Below are positions 16,952 to 25,845 of a stretch of 64,000 bases of DNA, piece after piece. A model generated the notes under the pieces. The model made no database searches. It was not told the DNA's origin and saw only the letters and a program-made list of their open reading frames with translations. The DNA comes from CAXBES01 sp963974915 (GTDB taxonomy: Bacteria > Bacteroidota > Bacteroidia > Flavobacteriales > Flavobacteriaceae): positions 62,001 through 126,000 of the forward strand of contig CAXBES010000002.1 in assembly GCA_963974915.1 (NCBI GenBank), given 5' to 3'. A program made the position numbers and the translations under genes. Numbering within the stretch: position 1 is the first letter of the stretch; every line of letters begins with the position of its first letter.

Positions 16952-18187
16952 TTATGCTGTTTTAACTTTTAGACGTTTTGCTCTTCTCTTAATATTACCC
17001 TGTAACACATAATGATCTATAGTTGGAGCGAAAACATTCATTAATAGAATTGCAAGAAACACTCCTTCCGGATAAGCAGGGTTAAACACTCTTATAAGTA
17101 TGGATATAAAACCAATTAAGAATCCGTAAATCCATTTCCCTTTATTTGTCTGGGATGCAGTTACAGGATCTGTGGCCATATAAACTGCTCCAAAAAGAAT
17201 ACTACCTATAATAAGGTGTTGCCAGAAAGGCACTGTCATTAATCCGTAAAATTTACTTGTTTCTGAAATCCATCCGGCATCAACAACACCATTAAATATA
17301 AGTCCCATGGTTAAAGCACCTATTAGAGTACTTATAATAATTCTCCAGCTTCCCACTTTGGTAAAAATTAAAAACAAAGCTCCAATAATTATAAGTAGTT
17401 TAGATGTTTCACCTACCGAACCGGGGATAAAGCCCCAGAACATATCCCAATAGTCATAAACCACAGAGTTATTTTGAGCGTAGCTTCCCAGAATAGTCTC
17501 ACCCGAGATGGCATCGACATTAGCTCCTGCAGCAATCTCTTTAGTACGTTCTACCGCTCCGTGTACCCATACTTTATCTCCACTCATCCAGGTAGGATAT
17601 GCAAAGAACAAGAATGCTCTTATGGTAAGTGCGGGGTTCAGGATATTCATCCCGGTACCTCCAAATACTTCTTTACCAATAACAACACCGAATATAACGG
17701 CTACAGCCAACATCCATAAAGGAATATCTATTGGTACGATTAAAGGCACCAACATCCCCGTTACCAAGTATCCTTCTTCAACTTCATGACCTTTAATAAC
17801 GGCGAACAAGAACTCGACCGCCAGACCAACACCGTAGGATACGATCACTAATGGAAGTACTGTCCAGCATCCCATGATAAAATTATCCCACGTAAAGAAA
17901 TTTGCTACTGGTGCAGCACGTAAAGTTTCATCTAAAGCGGCATAATGTTGATATCCGGCATTAAACATTCCGAATATCAAACAAGGAACCAGTGCAAGTA
18001 TAACTGTATTCATTGTACGCTTCAGGTCGTCTGCAGCACGTACATGACCTCCAGAATGAGTCGTTTCGTTTGGTAAGTATAAAAATGTGTGCAACGCATT
18101 AAATGCAGGAGCCATTTTCTTGCCTTTATACTTTTCCTTTAGCGTATGTAATTTTTGTTTCAATCCCATATACTGCGTATTTTTCAT
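16952..18187 (-). CDS. nqrB: Na+-NQR subunit B (covalent FMN, riboflavin)
   Basis: NqrB is the large membrane subunit that binds FMN covalently, holds riboflavin and forms the Na+ path. Ten or so TM helices are evident in its 411 residues. Conserved segments include GGHVRAADDLKRTMN, GGTGMNILNPALTIRAFLFFAYP and MATDPVTASQTNKGKW. The flavin-acceptor site is DAISGETILG, with Thr231 aligned to Thr236 of Vibrio NqrB; the residue before the Thr is Glu where Ala is usual. It lies 18 nt after nqrA. Confidence 0.97.
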   Translation of the reverse strand: MKNTQYMGLKQKLHTLKEKYKGKKMAPAFNALHTFLYLPNETTHSGGHVRAADDLKRTMNTVILALVPCLIFGMFNAGYQHYAALDETLRAAPVANFFTWDNFIMGCWTVLPLVIVSYGVGLAVEFLFAVIKGHEVEEGYLVTGMLVPLIVPIDIPLWMLAVAVIFGVVIGKEVFGGTGMNILNPALTIRAFLFFAYPTWMSGDKVWVHGAVERTKEIAAGANVDAISGETILGSYAQNNSVVYDYWDMFWGFIPGSVGETSKLLIIIGALFLIFTKVGSWRIIISTLIGALTMGLIFNGVVDAGWISETSKFYGLMTVPFWQHLIIGSILFGAVYMATDPVTASQTNKGKWIYGFLIGFISILIRVFNPAYPEGVFLAILLMNVFAPTIDHYVLQGNIKRRAKRLKVKTA

Positions 18188-18205
18188 TTTTTACAAAATG
18201 AATAA

Positions 18206-19558
18206 TTATCCTATTTCTTTATACATTAAGTCAAGACCTTTACGAATGATCTCCTGATGCGGTTGTTTAGACACACAAATAAATTCTGTCAATGAAAAAT
18301 CTTCGGGAGCAACTTCATACATTCCAAGCGCTTCCATAGCATCCAGATCTTCAACCATACAAGCTTTCAAAATTTGCAACGGATAAATATCCAAAGGAAA
18401 GACTTCCTCGTAATTCCCCGTAAGCACAAAAGCTCTATGTTCTCCGTTAGTATTAGTATCTAGTTCATATTTTTTCTTCGGAAACATCCACGAAAAAGTT
18501 AAAGCCCGTGAAGTTGAAATTTTATTAAAAACCGGCTTGTTCCATCCAAAAAATTCATAATCGTCACCCTCCGGAATTACCGAAACTGTAGTATTATAAT
18601 AACCTAAATGGCCCTTCGGATTGGTTTTAACACCTGTTAACACATCACCATTGATCACTCTTACATTTTCTTCATCCAATCCGGAATCATATAAGAAAGT
18701 TGAAACCTCGGCTCCTATAGTAGTACGATAATATTTAGGTGTTTTTACCGAAGATCCAGCTAAAGCAACGATCCTTTCAGCATTAAATTTTCCGGTTAAC
18801 AGTAGCTCACCTATAATAACAAGGTCTTGTGCCGCAACTGTCCAAACCGTTTCTCCTTTGTTTACCGGATCTATTTTTGCGATCTGTGTACCTACGTTTC
18901 CAGCCGGGTGTGGGCCCGAGACCGTATGCAAACTAATATCCCGAAGTCCTTTTAATGGTGAATTTCCTTTTTTGTCGACCGAAACATGCACCAAACCATC
19001 AGTAAGTTTACTTAAGGCAGTAACTGCCGCCTGCATTTCGGGTTCCTTATTCGCCAAGGTAAATTCCAGATCGGCTGCCAATGGCGCACTGTTGAATGCC
19101 GAAATAAAAATAGCCTTTGGCGCTACTTCAGGGTTGGCGATAACAGCATACGGACGTTGTTTTATAAATGGCCAGCATCCCGAAGCTAGTAAATGATCTT
19201 TGATTTCTTCAGGCTTCATTGAATCGGGATTTACGATCCCAAAATCTCTGTAAGTGTCCTGAGGCTCTCCTTCTATCACAATTTTTGTGATCACTCGCTT
19301 TGCTCCTCTTTCAATAGTTGTAAGAGTTCCGCTAACAGGGGAAGCGAATTTTATCGCTTCATTACTTTTTGAATAAAAAATAGTATCACCTGCCTGGACT
19401 TTAGCACCTTCTTTAACTACCATTTTAGGGGTAATTAAATGAAAGTCTGCTGGTCTAATTGCGAAGGTTCTGGATCGCGGAGCACTGGAAAGAGTTTTGT
19501 CTGCTTCACCTTTTAGGCGAACTGTAAGACCTTTTTTAATCTTAATGTCTTTAGACAT
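18206..19558 (-). CDS. nqrA: Na+-NQR subunit A
   Basis: NqrA is the peripheral quinone-site subunit and the first gene of the operon. The 450-aa protein has a biotinyl-lipoyl-like N-terminal domain (GLTVRLKGEADK, ending ASPVSGTLTTIERGAKR) and the Rnf/NqrA core with HTVSGPHPAGNVGTQIAKIDPV and KTPKYYRTTIGAEV. Operon order A-B-C-D-E-F is the standard one. A TAAATTTG box lies 62 nt upstream on the minus strand. NQR links NADH oxidation and menaquinone reduction to Na+ export, typical of marine bacteria. Confidence 0.97.
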   Translation of the reverse strand: MSKDIKIKKGLTVRLKGEADKTLSSAPRSRTFAIRPADFHLITPKMVVKEGAKVQAGDTIFYSKSNEAIKFASPVSGTLTTIERGAKRVITKIVIEGEPQDTYRDFGIVNPDSMKPEEIKDHLLASGCWPFIKQRPYAVIANPEVAPKAIFISAFNSAPLAADLEFTLANKEPEMQAAVTALSKLTDGLVHVSVDKKGNSPLKGLRDISLHTVSGPHPAGNVGTQIAKIDPVNKGETVWTVAAQDLVIIGELLLTGKFNAERIVALAGSSVKTPKYYRTTIGAEVSTFLYDSGLDEENVRVINGDVLTGVKTNPKGHLGYYNTTVSVIPEGDDYEFFGWNKPVFNKISTSRALTFSWMFPKKKYELDTNTNGEHRAFVLTGNYEEVFPLDIYPLQILKACMVEDLDAMEALGMYEVAPEDFSLTEFICVSKQPHQEIIRKGLDLMYKEIG

Positions 19559-19620
19559 AGGATAATTGTATTAGATTCTCTTTTATAACCCGTCTCGATG
19601 GCTATCGGGATTAGGGAGTG

Positions 19621-19628
19621 CAAATTTA
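19621..19628 (-). promoter_or_regulatory. -7 box of the nqr operon
   Basis: TAAATTTG on the minus strand matches TAnnTTTG, 62 nt upstream of the nqrA ATG in the 192-nt divergent region shared with the T9SS plug gene. The remainder of this region is AT-rich without a clear palindrome. Confidence 0.5.
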
Positions 19629-19750
19629 TAAATTTAATATAGCATCACATAATAAATATTTATAATTTTCATATTAAAACAATTGTGCCATTTCAGAAAC
19701 AATTTTAAGGCATAAATTTTGTTTATATTTAGTCCCACAAAACAACGTAT

Positions 19751-21004
19751 ATGCTTAAGAAATCTTTTTTCTTTGTCTTCCTTATAATGTTAACAATTCC
19801 GTCAATTGCGCAGGTACAGGAAACAACCGAACCATACTTTATTAGAACAATTCAGTTTAGAGGTAACTCAGCACAAAGCGAACTTCCTATCGTTAACTTA
19901 GGAGAAAGAATCCAGCTTTCCTTTGATGATATTAATGGTGACGAATCCGATTATTATTATAAAATCACACATCATAATTTCGATTGGACGCCAAGTGACT
20001 TATCTAAAGGCGAATATTTAGACGGCTTTGATGATGTAAGAATTGAAACGTATCAAAATTCCTTTAACACCCTTCAAATTTATTCTCATTACACTGTTTC
20101 CATTCCAAACAGAGAAACGAGAGGGCTTCAAAAAAGTGGAAATTACCTTATTAGCATCTATAACGATGACAATGAACTCGTATTTTCAAGAAAGTTTATG
20201 GTAGTAGAACAACTTGCAGGCGTGGGGGTAGAAATTAAACGCTCTCGGGATATTAAGCATATTCATACCAAACAAGTGGTTCAATTTACGGTTAATTCGC
20301 AATCCTTGCTACTTATAAATCCGAAGCAAACGGTAAAAACACTGGTACTTCAAAATAGCAACCTGAAAAATGCGATCACAGATTTGGTTCCACAATACAC
20401 CATTGGCAGCGAACTCATTTATCGTTACGATCAGGAAGCGGCATTTTGGGGTGGAAACGAATTTCTAGCCTTCGATAATAAAGATGAGCGATCAGCGACA
20501 AATGGGGTACGGAGAATTGAAGTTTCAGATGTTTATGAAAACATATTGTATTCAGATATTTCAAGAGCCGATCGTCCCTACACTTACAATCCCGATATCA
20601 ATGGTAATTTTGTGGTACGAAAACTCGGAGTTCAGAATCAGGATATCGAAGCCGAATACGTCCGTATGCATTTCAATCTCATGTTTTACGAAGATATTGG
20701 TAATAAAGAACTACATGTTCATGGAAACTTCAACAATTGGACAATAGACGAAACAACTTATATGAAATACGACGAAAACACCGATAGCTATAGAAACGAA
20801 CGTCTTTTTAAACAAGGTTTCTACAACTATAAATATGTATTAGTAGATCGGGACGGCAGTGTAGACGAGGGTGCGGTTAGTGGCAACTTTTGGCAAACTG
20901 AGAACGAATATACGGTATTAGTGTATTTTAGAGATCTGGGCGCTCGTTTCGATAGAATCATTGGAATGGGACAGGCAAATTCTACGAACATCAACAATAA
21001 CTAA
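19751..21004 (+). CDS. Type IX secretion system plug protein (DUF5103)
   Basis: This 417-aa exported protein has a signal peptide ending SIAQ. The N-terminal beta domain starts EPYFIRTIQFRGNSAQSELPIVNLGERIQLSFDDI, diagnostic for the DUF5103 family. The family includes the periplasmic Plug that closes the SprA translocon of the T9SS in Flavobacterium johnsoniae. The C-terminal domain (HVHGNFNNWTIDE, QGFYNYKYVLVD) is an E-set/CBM48-like beta sandwich. It acts in the periplasm at the outer-membrane translocon. It is divergent from nqrA and has no T9SS neighbours immediately beside it. Confidence 0.85.
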   Translation: MLKKSFFFVFLIMLTIPSIAQVQETTEPYFIRTIQFRGNSAQSELPIVNLGERIQLSFDDINGDESDYYYKITHHNFDWTPSDLSKGEYLDGFDDVRIETYQNSFNTLQIYSHYTVSIPNRETRGLQKSGNYLISIYNDDNELVFSRKFMVVEQLAGVGVEIKRSRDIKHIHTKQVVQFTVNSQSLLLINPKQTVKTLVLQNSNLKNAITDLVPQYTIGSELIYRYDQEAAFWGGNEFLAFDNKDERSATNGVRRIEVSDVYENILYSDISRADRPYTYNPDINGNFVVRKLGVQNQDIEAEYVRMHFNLMFYEDIGNKELHVHGNFNNWTIDETTYMKYDENTDSYRNERLFKQGFYNYKYVLVDRDGSVDEGAVSGNFWQTENEYTVLVYFRDLGARFDRIIGMGQANSTNINNN

Positions 21005-21055
21005 TTCTTTTTTGTAAGTTTTCTTCGGAAAATCCCTCATATTGAAAAAATAGAT

Positions 21056-22441
21056 ATGGAAAAAGACCTCGCTCTTTTCAACAAACTGGCTTCTTTACTT
21101 TTGAAAAATGAAGCAGAACACCCTGTAACTGCGCCAATTTCACCAGAATCATTGCACCTGTCCCTCAATCTTTCTTTGGAAGAGAACCCCGCTTCTGAAG
21201 CATTTTTTGAAGAAACTCTCGAAAAACTGATCCTAAATACCCCAAGAACCACCACCCAATTATTCTTTAATCAATTGTTTGGCGGAAGAAATTCGAAAGC
21301 AACTCTTGGAGATCTATTAGCTGTACTGCTTAATAACAGTATGTACACCTATAAAGTTGCCGGCCCACAGGTTGGTATAGAAAAGGAGATCTTACATAAG
21401 ATCTGCAACCTTATAGGCTACGCAAAAGAAAGCGATGGCACCTTTGCTCCGGGTGGCTCAATGAGTAACTTTATGGCGATGATCATGGCAAGGGATAGAT
21501 TTAACACAGCCATAAAAAACACGGGGGTGCTACAAAAAATGACCCTTTATACTTCTTCAGAATCACATTATTCAATTCCTAAGAATGCAGCTTTCATGGG
21601 GATTGGCAGGGAGCAGGTTCGTTATATTGAAACAAATGAGTTCGGACAAATGCTTCCGAAGCAATTAGAAAATCAAATAAAAACCGATATCGATAAAGGA
21701 TTTAGTCCGTTTTTTATCAATGCCACCGCCGGTACAACAGTGTTGGGAGCATTCGATAATATAGAATCGCTTTCAGAAATAAGTAAAAAATACGATCTCT
21801 GGTTGCACGTAGATGGAGCGTATTGCGGTGGAGTTATTTTCAGTAAAAAACACAGACATTTAGTAAAAGGGCTTGAAAAATCTGATTCTTTTAGCGTAAA
21901 CGCTCATAAAATGCTTGGCACACCTCTATCCTGTAGCATTTTGGTTACTCAATATAAAAAGTATTTATACGATTCTTTCTCTAATGACGCTTCTTACTTA
22001 TATCAAACCGATGGCGATGATTATAATTTAGGCAAGACATCATTACAATGCGGACGACGTAATGATGCCTTAAAATTATGGACACTCTGGAAGTCGGTTG
22101 GAACTAACGGACTAGCAAAAATTGTCGATAAGCAGTTTGAACTGGCAAAAATTGCCAGAGATTATATATCGAACAATCCGGACTACACATTATATAGTTT
22201 TGACGAATCGATTTCGGTTTGCTTCAATTACAAAAATGTACCGGCGCACCTATTGTGTACCGAACTTTACGAAAAAGGAAAGTTGATGGTTGGGTTTGGG
22301 ACGTTTAACAACATTCAGTTCGTGCGCTTGGTTACGATCAACTCCGGCAATGAGAAAGAGGACATCTTACACTTCTTTAACATCATTGAAAACTTTGTCG
22401 CTGCCCATAAAACTTTTAAACAGCCGGAAATTTTTGAATAA
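21056..22441 (+). CDS. Group II PLP-dependent amino acid decarboxylase
   Basis: This 461-aa fold type I enzyme is related to glutamate, cysteine-sulfinate and 2,4-diaminobutyrate decarboxylases. The PLP Lys is in the FSVNAHKMLGTPLSCSILV segment, and the cofactor site residues are DLWLHVDGAYCGGVIFS (aspartate pairing the pyridine N) and FAPGGSMSNFMAMIMARDRF. The substrate is not decidable. PTTTQLFFNQLFGG-like text near the N-terminus (NTPRTTTQLFFNQLFGGRN) is shared with eukaryote-like GAD/CSAD enzymes. It stands 52 nt downstream of the plug gene and 31 nt upstream of DUF3667. Confidence 0.87.
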   Translation: MEKDLALFNKLASLLLKNEAEHPVTAPISPESLHLSLNLSLEENPASEAFFEETLEKLILNTPRTTTQLFFNQLFGGRNSKATLGDLLAVLLNNSMYTYKVAGPQVGIEKEILHKICNLIGYAKESDGTFAPGGSMSNFMAMIMARDRFNTAIKNTGVLQKMTLYTSSESHYSIPKNAAFMGIGREQVRYIETNEFGQMLPKQLENQIKTDIDKGFSPFFINATAGTTVLGAFDNIESLSEISKKYDLWLHVDGAYCGGVIFSKKHRHLVKGLEKSDSFSVNAHKMLGTPLSCSILVTQYKKYLYDSFSNDASYLYQTDGDDYNLGKTSLQCGRRNDALKLWTLWKSVGTNGLAKIVDKQFELAKIARDYISNNPDYTLYSFDESISVCFNYKNVPAHLLCTELYEKGKLMVGFGTFNNIQFVRLVTINSGNEKEDILHFFNIIENFVAAHKTFKQPEIFE

Positions 22442-22471
22442 TTTTATCTAAAAACCTACTATCTTTACTAG

Positions 22472-23617
22472 GTGAGTAAAAAGATACCCGTAAAGAATAC
22501 AAGTAGAAAAGCCACGATATATCGAGGCGTAAAATGTCTTAACTGCGGTCAACCATTAGACCTTAGTGATAAATATTGCTCTTACTGCGGACAATTAAAC
22601 ACCACCAAGCAACTTTCGTTAAAAGATTTTTTTGGCGAGTTTATAGGCAGCATATTAACATACGACTCCCGACTCCGTTATACCCTTAAAGATCTCCTCT
22701 TTAAACCCGGTACAATTACTAAAAATTATGTTCAAGGGCAACGATTAAAATACGCTAATCCTTTTAGATTCTTTCTCAGTATCTCTATTATTTTCTTCCT
22801 GATTAGCGGCTTGATCACTTCACTGAATAATGGCAAAAGTTCTTTTGTTAATGTTAATAACACATCTTCATCAGATACTTTAGATACCGATTCGATCCTC
22901 ACTGCAAATAACATCTATTACAACGCCGAAAGCAATGATCATATTCCAAAAATGTCATTTACCGATAGTACTGTTATAGTAGATAAGGATACTATTCCCA
23001 TTTCAGATAAAAAGAAAAAGGAGATCGAGTTTATTGCCGAGAAAGATCTGGATACCCTGAGTTGGGGAAACAGGATCGTTAAAAAGTTCATGCTGTATAA
23101 CGATTTCTATGATAAAACAGAAATAAGGAACCCCTCAGAGGCTTTAGACAGTTTAAAGCATAGTAAAACAAGAATGAATAAATGGATCTATGAAAAAAAC
23201 GATGCTATTAAAAGAATAAAGGAAAAACCATTGGAATTTTTAAATTATATGTTGGGTAAAATACCCTTTTTCTTATTCTTTTTTACTCCGGTATTTGCAT
23301 TGTTCTTTTGGCTTATTTATTCAAAAAAGAAGTTTACATATATGGAGCATATGATATTCATTTTTCATATTTTCAGTTTTGTCTTCCTCGGCCTCTTTAT
23401 ATGTTTACTCCCCGATGCACTTATTGGTTCAGATATATTTATGTCTATACTACTTGGTCTAATTGGTCCGTTTTACTTTTACAAAGCGCTTCGAAATTTT
23501 TACGGGCAGGGACGCTTGCTAACAATAATTAAATTTGTATTTTTAAACGTATTCTTTTTTATTAGCGCAAACATCGCAGCGACTTTGTTTTTTGCAATCA
23601 CTGCTGCAGTATACTAA
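22472..23617 (+). CDS. DUF3667 family membrane protein
   Basis: This 381-aa protein starts from a GTG at 22472. An N-terminal zinc-ribbon-like pair CLNCGQPL...KYCSYCGQ (about residues 23-42) is followed by the DUF3667 core LSLKDFFGEF...LRYTLKDLLFKPGTITKNYVQGQRLKYANPFRFFLSISIIFFL. One TM follows the core, then a long polar segment of about 110 residues, then three or four TM helices at the C-terminus. The family is restricted mainly to Bacteroidota and the function is unknown. apaG starts 2 nt after its stop. Confidence 0.83.
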   Translation: MSKKIPVKNTSRKATIYRGVKCLNCGQPLDLSDKYCSYCGQLNTTKQLSLKDFFGEFIGSILTYDSRLRYTLKDLLFKPGTITKNYVQGQRLKYANPFRFFLSISIIFFLISGLITSLNNGKSSFVNVNNTSSSDTLDTDSILTANNIYYNAESNDHIPKMSFTDSTVIVDKDTIPISDKKKKEIEFIAEKDLDTLSWGNRIVKKFMLYNDFYDKTEIRNPSEALDSLKHSKTRMNKWIYEKNDAIKRIKEKPLEFLNYMLGKIPFFLFFFTPVFALFFWLIYSKKKFTYMEHMIFIFHIFSFVFLGLFICLLPDALIGSDIFMSILLGLIGPFYFYKALRNFYGQGRLLTIIKFVFLNVFFFISANIAATLFFAITAAVY

Positions 23618-23619
23618 CA

Positions 23620-24006
23620 ATGGTTCAACAGGTAACACAGGGCATCAAAGTATCGGTAAACACCGGTTTCGAAGGGACTTTTTATAAGAATAATAAAAAG
23701 CAATACGCATTTTCATACACTGTAACCATTGAAAATCAAAGCAAAGACGCGGTACAATTAAACTCACGCTATTGGAGGATCAGTGACGCTTTAAACGATT
23801 TAGAAATTGTTGCAGGCGAAGGTGTAATTGGCGAAAAACCAATTATTCAACCCGGGGCACAGCACAGCTATAGTAGTGGCTGCTTATTATTTTCTCCCTT
23901 TGGTTCAATGCGCGGACACTACAACATGGTGAACCTTTCCACAACCCGAAGATTTAAAGTGGGTATTCCATCTTTTAAGCTAAGTGAACCTTCTGCAATG
24001 AACTAA
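23620..24006 (+). CDS. apaG: ApaG family protein
   Basis: ApaG is a 128-aa fibronectin-III-like beta sandwich (VTQGIKVSVNTGFEGTFY, YAFSYTVTIENQSKDAVQL, SRYWRISDALNDLEIVAGEGVIGEKP, SYSSGCLLFSPFGSMRGHYNM). It is historically tied to Co2+/Mg2+ efflux and Ap4A metabolism, but the molecular function is unresolved. It follows DUF3667 by 2 nt. Its 3' end overlaps the convergent gene at 23975-24991 by 32 nt. Confidence 0.92.
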   Translation: MVQQVTQGIKVSVNTGFEGTFYKNNKKQYAFSYTVTIENQSKDAVQLNSRYWRISDALNDLEIVAGEGVIGEKPIIQPGAQHSYSSGCLLFSPFGSMRGHYNMVNLSTTRRFKVGIPSFKLSEPSAMN

Positions 24007-24991
24007 TATAAGTTTCATAATTAGCAACTCTTTCAAATTTTATCTTTTTTTCCTTCTGAAGTATATGGCAGTACGCACAATGTGAATCGTAAGTGAATGT
24101 ATAGGGTATATGCATATCAAACTCTTCCGAAGCTTTGTAGATTCCATCGAAATCTACTTCACAATTTTCATTATATCTTTTTATTCTGAAATGATTTTCG
24201 GGGAAGTGTTCCTCTTGTAATTCGAACCAGGCACTGCTTCCGGTTCCATATAATTTTTGCGCCCTCTCAGACAGCTTAGACTTCTGAATAGTTATGGGTT
24301 CGGGTTTTTTCTTATGGAAGTAATTTCTCAGGTTCTCTTGAAGCGCACTCCCGTTAAATTTCGAGATTTTGCCATTATAAATTTCAAAAATATCTTTAGC
24401 TAAACTTGCTTTTTCAACATTTCCCACTGTACTAGGCGTAAATTTCTTATTAAAACTAAGGGCCTTTACTATCTTTAAATTGGGTGTTGCTGCCAGTATA
24501 GTTTCGGTTACGAAGCGCGAACAATTACTGCCCGTCTTATCAAAAGCTCCGTACGGGATACTTCCTTTTTGTTGAAGAGTACGTATAAAGTTATAAGCCT
24601 TGTTGTGATCAATTTCATCACAAACCGATGCCAATAATCTGCCATCTCCGTGAGTTTTATCGGGGTTTCCATCTAACCAATAAAAAAATGCATCACGGTT
24701 TTGCAAAACCCCTTCCGACGAAATTTTTGCAATAATAGGTATGTGTAATTCGGCATCAGTATTGGCTCCTCTCACCCTGCCATAACCCGGCGGTGTAACA
24801 TATCTTCCAAAGTCAAAATACCGGGCTTTTCCGGTTTCATTATTAATTAAAATCAAGGCAGCATGACCCGCTTTAATATGATTTTTTGTACCCAAACCCA
24901 GATATGGTAATACTTTGCAGATCCACTCTGTACTAACCTTTACAAAAGTATCGGGATAAGCCAAAACAATTATCTTTCCTGTTGCTTTCAA
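23975..24991 (-). CDS. Hypothetical protein with permuted papain-like (NlpC/P60-like) features
   Basis: This 338-aa protein is of a flavobacterial family that I do not recognise with certainty (possibly DUF6695). The N-terminal half has the residue order of circularly permuted papain-like enzymes (YiiX/LRAT type): IKAGHAALILIN with His43, followed by KARYFDFGRY, then GSNCSRFVTETI with Cys157. The C-terminal half (about 220-338) is charged with a small CAYC motif. A cysteine peptidase, amidase or acyltransferase role is inferred only from this arrangement. No signal peptide is evident. It overlaps the upstream NRDE gene by 4 nt, so the two are translationally coupled. Confidence 0.72.
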   Translation of the reverse strand: MKATGKIIVLAYPDTFVKVSTEWICKVLPYLGLGTKNHIKAGHAALILINNETGKARYFDFGRYVTPPGYGRVRGANTDAELHIPIIAKISSEGVLQNRDAFFYWLDGNPDKTHGDGRLLASVCDEIDHNKAYNFIRTLQQKGSIPYGAFDKTGSNCSRFVTETILAATPNLKIVKALSFNKKFTPSTVGNVEKASLAKDIFEIYNGKISKFNGSALQENLRNYFHKKKPEPITIQKSKLSERAQKLYGTGSSAWFELQEEHFPENHFRIKRYNENCEVDFDGIYKASEEFDMHIPYTFTYDSHCAYCHILQKEKKIKFERVANYETYISSLQKVHLA

Positions 24992-25689
24992 AAATCTACA
25001 ACGGTTATTAAGTTAGTCTGTAGATCTTCATAACGCATACTCGATGGCTGCGATTTTGAAAATTGAGTAATACTCTTGGTTTTTACAAACCCCCGATCCA
25101 TAATTATCCCGTTTTCCTTATTTCCACTACCTGCAGTTTTATGAAAATCGAGGATTTTCGCTTCAGAAGGACTTAGGTTTTTAAAGACAAAATCTGAAAA
25201 CCACTTTTCACGTTCTTTTTTTACATTTTCGGTATACAGTAAAGAAGACGACCAAATATGCGGAGCCAAAGGCTTTTCGGTGAAATGAGCCAAATTTCCA
25301 TCCCATACTAACTCATGTAATTCGAGAGAATCTTTCCAGTTTACCATGATGATAGTAAACGGCTCAATGCCGTTAAAGTCAAAATTTTTAATGGTATGAT
25401 CAGCCCTTTCCGAAGTAAGTAATTCCTTTACTATTATCCCCCGGCTCATTCGGTATTGCTCTTCACGTTCGTGGGCAGTAAAACCTCCATTCAACAAACA
25501 AATAAGTCGCTTTTGAGAACTTACTCCAATCCAGGTACCACCGGCTACTTCATCTTTGGGATACAAAAGATTCGTGTTTTTTTCGCTATAAATTTCAGGA
25601 GGGATCGTATTTCGAAGTGGAGCCTCGTCTCTATTGCTAGTTAGCACAAAAGCATCGAGCGATCTGGGAAGAAATGTTACTGTACACAT
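24988..25689 (-). CDS. NRDE family protein (TANGO2-like)
   Basis: This 233-aa protein has the family-defining N-terminus MCTVTF and the Asn19-Arg20-Asp21-Glu22 motif (TSNRDEAP). GGTWIGV follows at about 50-56, as in TANGO2 and bacterial NRDE proteins. The Cys at position 2 could act as an Ntn-type nucleophile after Met removal, which is a hypothesis based on fold similarity. The cellular role is unknown; in eukaryotes TANGO2 has been linked to haem and lipid metabolism. It is the first gene of a two-gene operon with the papain-like protein. Confidence 0.85.
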   Translation of the reverse strand: MCTVTFLPRSLDAFVLTSNRDEAPLRNTIPPEIYSEKNTNLLYPKDEVAGGTWIGVSSQKRLICLLNGGFTAHEREEQYRMSRGIIVKELLTSERADHTIKNFDFNGIEPFTIIMVNWKDSLELHELVWDGNLAHFTEKPLAPHIWSSSLLYTENVKKEREKWFSDFVFKNLSPSEAKILDFHKTAGSGNKENGIIMDRGFVKTKSITQFSKSQPSSMRYEDLQTNLITVVDF

Positions 25690-25803
25690 ACTTAGTAAGG
25701 TCTGTCTTTTCTTCCGAAACTTACAAAAAACTATTCAGTTTAACAGAACAAACCCAAGCTGAGATTGTAAACTCCTTTGACCATCTTCGTTCTATTTTAT
25801 TTG

Positions 25804-25811
25804 TACCTTTG
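25804..25811 (+). promoter_or_regulatory. -7 box of pruA
   Basis: TACCTTTG, an exact TAnnTTTG match, lies 34 nt before the pruA ATG. A TTTG at 25776-25779 lies 24 nt upstream as a possible -33 element. Confidence 0.55.
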
Positions 25812-25845
25812 CAACTCTTAAAAATTTATATTAAAAATAAGTATC

